NCBI GenBank assembly: GCA_041821285.1
Contig: JBGUER010000135.1
Location: 1 to 8,989 of the forward strand
Reading direction: 5' to 3'
Length of the DNA: 8,989 bases
Source: JAJBWD01 sp041821285
Lineage (GTDB): Bacteria; Bacillota; Clostridia; Clostridiales; Clostridiaceae
Below the pieces are notes generated by a model. That model had not been told where the DNA came from and made no database searches. It worked only from the letters and a program-made list of their open reading frames with translations. Both the position numbers and the translations under genes were made by a program. Below, in pieces: positions 7,110-8,989 of the stretch. The number at the start of each line of letters is the position of its first letter. Within the stretch, counting starts at the first letter, position 1.

Positions 7110-7166
7110 ATGTACTGTAGAAATAGCAAAAGCAATTTGTTCCTTACATGTTTCCATATAAACCAT
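7056..7166 (-). pseudogene. 3' remnant of a second copy of the lipoprotein gene
   Basis: Read from an in-frame ATG (7164-7166), this gives 36 codons ending DSENIPVK-stop. The last 30 residues, from CKEQIAFAIS on, match the C-terminus of the lipoprotein at 8265-8960 at 25 of 30 positions, with the final 17 residues identical. Signal peptide, lipobox and about 85% of the protein are missing. Just upstream the DNA still resembles the lipoprotein gene (ATGGTTTATAT against ATGGATTATAT), but about 17 nt found in the intact gene are absent there. That would shift the reading frame and may join this piece to the overlapping 45-codon frame at 7144-7281. No ribosome binding site precedes the ATG. Best read as a decayed paralogue; expression as a 36-residue peptide cannot be excluded. 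Confidence 0.7.
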
Positions 7167-7281
7167 TTTTTATTATTGCATTTCTAAATTTCTTTGCTAC
7201 ATTTTGCCACTCATCAGTTTTACATCTATTCTTGGTCATAATTACATTATTAAAAACTAAAGGACATCTTCTTATCTTCAT
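7144..7281 (-). CDS. Small 45-codon ORF overlapping the membrane protein stop; possible upstream part of the lipoprotein remnant
   Basis: The ATG (7279-7281) overlaps the TGA stop of the membrane protein gene (ATGA), and GAGGG lies 8 nt upstream, so translational coupling is possible. The product begins MKIRRCPLVF, is basic, has two cysteines (6 and 20) and ends NGLYGNM. No membrane helix or known motif is seen. Its end resembles the lipoprotein stretch around PYGLYN, and TDEW about 20 residues earlier lines up loosely with ADEF. It may therefore be the frameshifted upstream piece of the remnant at 7056-7166 rather than an independent gene. The first 20 residues have no counterpart I recognise in the lipoprotein. 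Confidence 0.35.
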   Translation of the reverse strand: MKIRRCPLVFNNVIMTKNRCKTDEWQNVAKKFRNAIIKNGLYGNM

Positions 7282-8078
7282 TTTTTTACCCTCTTTCTAT
7301 ATTTCTTTGGCATACTTACAATAAAATACTTAAATCTTAATTTACAATATGTTAAAAGGAAGAATTCTGGCAATGCTAATGCCATCGCATACTGTATAAA
7401 TGCAAATATTAAAATACCAAACAATAATTCCCAAAATTCTGAAGTTGCAGTATTACCATTTGACAAACTTTTAGCTATACTACCCCCTAGCATTGTACAA
7501 ACGTATATAATGGGAATATTAACTCTTTTATCTGATTTAGCAAAATCATATAATCCTCTACCATCATCTCTCAAGCAACCTTTTTCAACCCTGTTTATTG
7601 CTCTAAAAACACAATATATCAAGAAAACAATCCCGCCTATAAATATTAGTATTCCCGATTTATACATATTATCTAACGTTTGAATATTCATTTGATAATA
7701 AGGATTATGTCTATCCGCCCAAAAGAAATACATTGGTTGATATCCTTCAATAGATATTTTAAATGCAACTATGCTTAATACAATACATTGAAGCCTTTGA
7801 AATTTATAATTGTTCTTAGGAAACAAATAGAAAATAGCAAAAGCTATCTGAATTGCTAATATTATTAAACTTACTCTATTAAAATTTATCATAGCATTGC
7901 TAATGTTTCCTGTACTATATTTTATATTCTGTTTTACAGCAAATAAAGATACACCTGCACAAACTCCACTATAACCAATTGCTGCCAAGAGGAACACTGG
8001 AACATTACCAGGGTCTAATCGGTCACAGGCTACATAAGTTAATTCTTTAAAATCCTCTTCATTATAGTTTTTTAGCAT
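7278..8078 (-). CDS. Polytopic membrane protein of unknown function
   Basis: A 266-residue protein I do not recognise. After a soluble N-terminus (about 1-25) there are about six hydrophobic segments, near residues 26-47, 66-86, 95-111, 142-160, 187-204 and 215-243. A basic tail (MPKKYRKRVKK) is probably cytoplasmic. The loop at about 160-186 is rich in charged residues (RVEKGCLRDDGRG). There is no catalytic motif or transporter signature. The start is secure: GGAGG lies 5 nt before the ATG. It sits between a copy of the lipoprotein gene's leader (8098-8126) and a remnant of the lipoprotein's 3' end (7056-7166), as if it had replaced the body of a duplicated lipoprotein gene. Its stop overlaps a small ORF. 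A role beside the lipoprotein or the pilus, or an immunity-type role, is possible but unsupported. Confidence 0.8.
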   Translation of the reverse strand: MLKNYNEEDFKELTYVACDRLDPGNVPVFLLAAIGYSGVCAGVSLFAVKQNIKYSTGNISNAMINFNRVSLIILAIQIAFAIFYLFPKNNYKFQRLQCIVLSIVAFKISIEGYQPMYFFWADRHNPYYQMNIQTLDNMYKSGILIFIGGIVFLIYCVFRAINRVEKGCLRDDGRGLYDFAKSDKRVNIPIIYVCTMLGGSIAKSLSNGNTATSEFWELLFGILIFAFIQYAMALALPEFFLLTYCKLRFKYFIVSMPKKYRKRVKK

Positions 8079-8097
8079 ATTTTCCTCCTACCAGAAC

Positions 8098-8126
8098 TTC
8101 TATCCTCCGTTAATATATTTTGTATT
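8098..8126 (-). repeat. 29-bp leader repeat, copy 2 (before the membrane protein gene)
   Basis: Matches 8961-8989 at 27 of 29 positions, including the ribosome binding site CGGAGGATAGAA. In the copy ahead of the lipoprotein, this site is followed at once by ATG. Here the ATG is lost (GAAGTTCTGG), and a new GGAGG (8084-8088) serves the membrane protein gene instead. It looks like the vestigial start of a second lipoprotein copy. Confidence 0.8.
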
Positions 8127-8214
8127 TTTTTACATCTATAAAAAATCCATTTTTCTTTGATTCTTTTTTATCTTCATCTAAAACCATAAAGGCTTGAGTC
8201 ATAAATATATCCAT
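8110..8214 (-). CDS. Short 34-codon ORF or 3' fragment of a gene preceding each leader repeat
   Basis: From the ATG at 8212-8214 the frame reads MDIFMTQAFMVLDEDKKESK and on to VKKYKIY-stop: hydrophobic at the start, highly charged at the end. The frame stays open upstream without a stop through LGLEGIPALG, back to about 8283 inside the lipoprotein's 3' end. The stop codon lies inside the leader repeat. The other leader copy (8973-8989) encodes (K)YKTY-stop in the same frame, with one of the two differences silent (TAC/TAT). That supports real coding and a shared upstream gene family. No good ribosome binding site precedes the ATG, so it may be a small gene or a truncated remnant. Function unknown. 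Confidence 0.4.
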   Translation of the reverse strand: MDIFMTQAFMVLDEDKKESKKNGFFIDVKKYKIY

Positions 8215-8318
8215 ACCTAGGGCTGGTATCCCCTCTAGCCCCAAGTATAAATACACACAAATTATTATTTTACTGGTATGTTTTCAGAATCAAAATCATA
8301 CAACAAACACTTTTCATC
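8204..8318 (-). repeat. 115-bp direct repeat, copy 2 (lipoprotein 3' end)
   Basis: Partner of 6995-7109, 1209 bp away in the same orientation. It covers the last 17 codons and stop of the intact lipoprotein gene and its downstream flank. The flank holds a possible GC-rich hairpin on the minus strand: CTTGGGGCT (8237-8245) against AGCCCTAGG (8216-8224), with two G-U pairs and a 12-nt loop. No T-run follows it, so it is not a standard terminator. Confidence 0.93.
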
Positions 8319-8960
8319 TTGGAATTCATCTATAGCAAAATCAATTTGTTCCTTGCATATGCCCATTTGAGTATACGTATTATATAATCCATATGGATCT
8401 TCTTGATATTTGTGTAAAACCTCATTTGTTTTTTTATTAAATTCATCTGCATCAAAATTTTCACTACCTTCTATTGCTTCAATAAACTCTTTTAGGATTG
8501 GAGTACTATTTATATCGAAATCTTCTTTGTACTTTGGTATATCAAGTTCAAGATCAGTATTTATACATACTTCATTGTTTGTTTCACCATATACACAAGC
8601 ATAATACAAATGATGAAACTTACCTTCATCAGTAGTCTGATTATATATTGAGAATTTATTCCATTCGCACTCCCCATTAATAGTTACACCTATTACATGG
8701 TCATCCAGCTTATATTCTAAACCGTATTTATCAGCTATTGCCACTAGTTTAAGTTTCACTTGTTTACCTTGCTCTAAAAATTCTTCTTTATCTACCGCTT
8801 TTACCGTATCTTTACTGTCTTCTGTGTCTTTTGTATCTGTTGTAGTTTTAACAGCTTCCTTTGAACTATCTTTTGTGGTCTTATTTCCCCCACATCCTAA
8901 TAAAGATGCAGCTACCAATACCATCGATATTGTTATTGCTAATATTTTTCTTTTTTTCAT
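8265..8960 (-). CDS. Secreted lipoprotein of unknown function
   Basis: A 231-residue protein with a textbook lipoprotein signal: MKKRKIL, a hydrophobic stretch, then lipobox LLGC with the lipid-modified cysteine at 23. It should be exported and anchored to the outer face of the membrane. Residues about 24-55 are a Thr/Lys/Asp/Ser-rich linker. The mature domain from about 58 is acidic, mixed alpha/beta in look, with cysteines at about 97, 121 and 132 and two in the C-terminal region. I do not recognise the domain. GGAGG lies 6 nt before the ATG. Its last 17 codons and downstream flank are repeated at 6995-7109, and its leader at 8098-8126, so this gene has been duplicated at least once, with this copy intact. 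Its position upstream of pilus genes hints at a surface role, which is only an inference. Confidence 0.88.
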   Translation of the reverse strand: MKKRKILAITISMVLVAASLLGCGGNKTTKDSSKEAVKTTTDTKDTEDSKDTVKAVDKEEFLEQGKQVKLKLVAIADKYGLEYKLDDHVIGVTINGECEWNKFSIYNQTTDEGKFHHLYYACVYGETNNEVCINTDLELDIPKYKEDFDINSTPILKEFIEAIEGSENFDADEFNKKTNEVLHKYQEDPYGLYNTYTQMGICKEQIDFAIDEFQDEKCLLYDFDSENIPVK

Positions 8961-8989
8961 TTCTATCCTCCGTTAATATGTTTTATATT
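8961..8989 (-). repeat. 29-bp leader repeat, copy 1, with the ribosome binding site of the lipoprotein gene
   Basis: The minus strand carries CGGAGGATAGAA immediately before ATG (GGAGG, 6-nt spacer). It pairs with the copy at 8098-8126 (27 of 29). In the frame ending at TAA (8973-8975) it encodes YKTY, probably the C-terminal end of a gene that starts beyond the right edge. That would leave only about 12 nt between that gene and the lipoprotein ATG, suggesting an operon. Confidence 0.75.

Noticed and set aside
6984..7187. Plus-strand 67-codon frame across the repeat
   Set aside because: Antisense to the lipoprotein remnant, which has clear protein similarity to the intact gene. No ribosome binding site.
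6995..8318. Insertion sequence or CRISPR array explaining the repeats
   Set aside because: No transposase and no terminal inverted repeats are present. There are only two copies, in direct orientation, and they coincide with gene ends, which fits gene duplication better.
8410..8604. Plus-strand open frame inside the lipoprotein gene
   Set aside because: Antisense to a gene with a clear lipoprotein signal and start site.

Overview
The window is very AT-rich, with GGAGG-type ribosome binding sites. It carries a type III glutamine synthetase, a GGDEF-EAL signalling protein and Tad-type pilus genes. Together these point to a low-GC Firmicute, most likely a Clostridium-like anaerobe; this is inferred from gene content and composition, not from a marker gene. 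Every gene I accept is on the minus strand, so transcription runs from high to low coordinates. No tRNA, rRNA, CRISPR array or transposase is visible.

Right part (about 6995-8989): a secreted lipoprotein gene (8265-8960), a six-helix membrane protein gene (7278-8078) and several gene remnants. The sequence is visibly duplicated here. A 115-bp block covering the lipoprotein's 3' end and downstream flank (8204-8318) recurs at 6995-7109 with two mismatches. The 29-bp leader of the lipoprotein gene (8961-8989) recurs at 8098-8126, just ahead of the membrane protein gene. The membrane protein gene therefore sits between the leader and the tail of a second, otherwise lost lipoprotein copy. This is the least ordinary part of the window.

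Middle (4992-6937): three tightly packed genes of a Tad/Flp pilus system. They encode a TadE-like pseudopilin and two different A24-family prepilin peptidases, one with a PilD-like C-terminal end and one CpaA/TadV-like. The pseudopilin has the G-TLTIE processing motif such peptidases cut, so enzyme and probable substrate are side by side. The pilin, ATPase and secretin genes of a full Tad machine are not in the window.

Left part (1-4897): a membrane-anchored sensor protein with both GGDEF and EAL domains (2279-4789), with its own likely promoter, then glnN (1-2069, running off the left edge). The glnN leader has a good promoter, an intrinsic terminator and an overlapping alternative hairpin with an AACGGA hexaloop. 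That loop fits the A1/G4 rule for RNA targets of ANTAR antiterminators, so glnN is probably controlled by transcription attenuation in response to nitrogen.

How the parts connect: the pilus genes and the c-di-GMP enzyme are neighbours and c-di-GMP commonly controls surface pili, but no c-di-GMP riboswitch was seen, so that link is inference. glnN looks like a separate nitrogen-assimilation unit.
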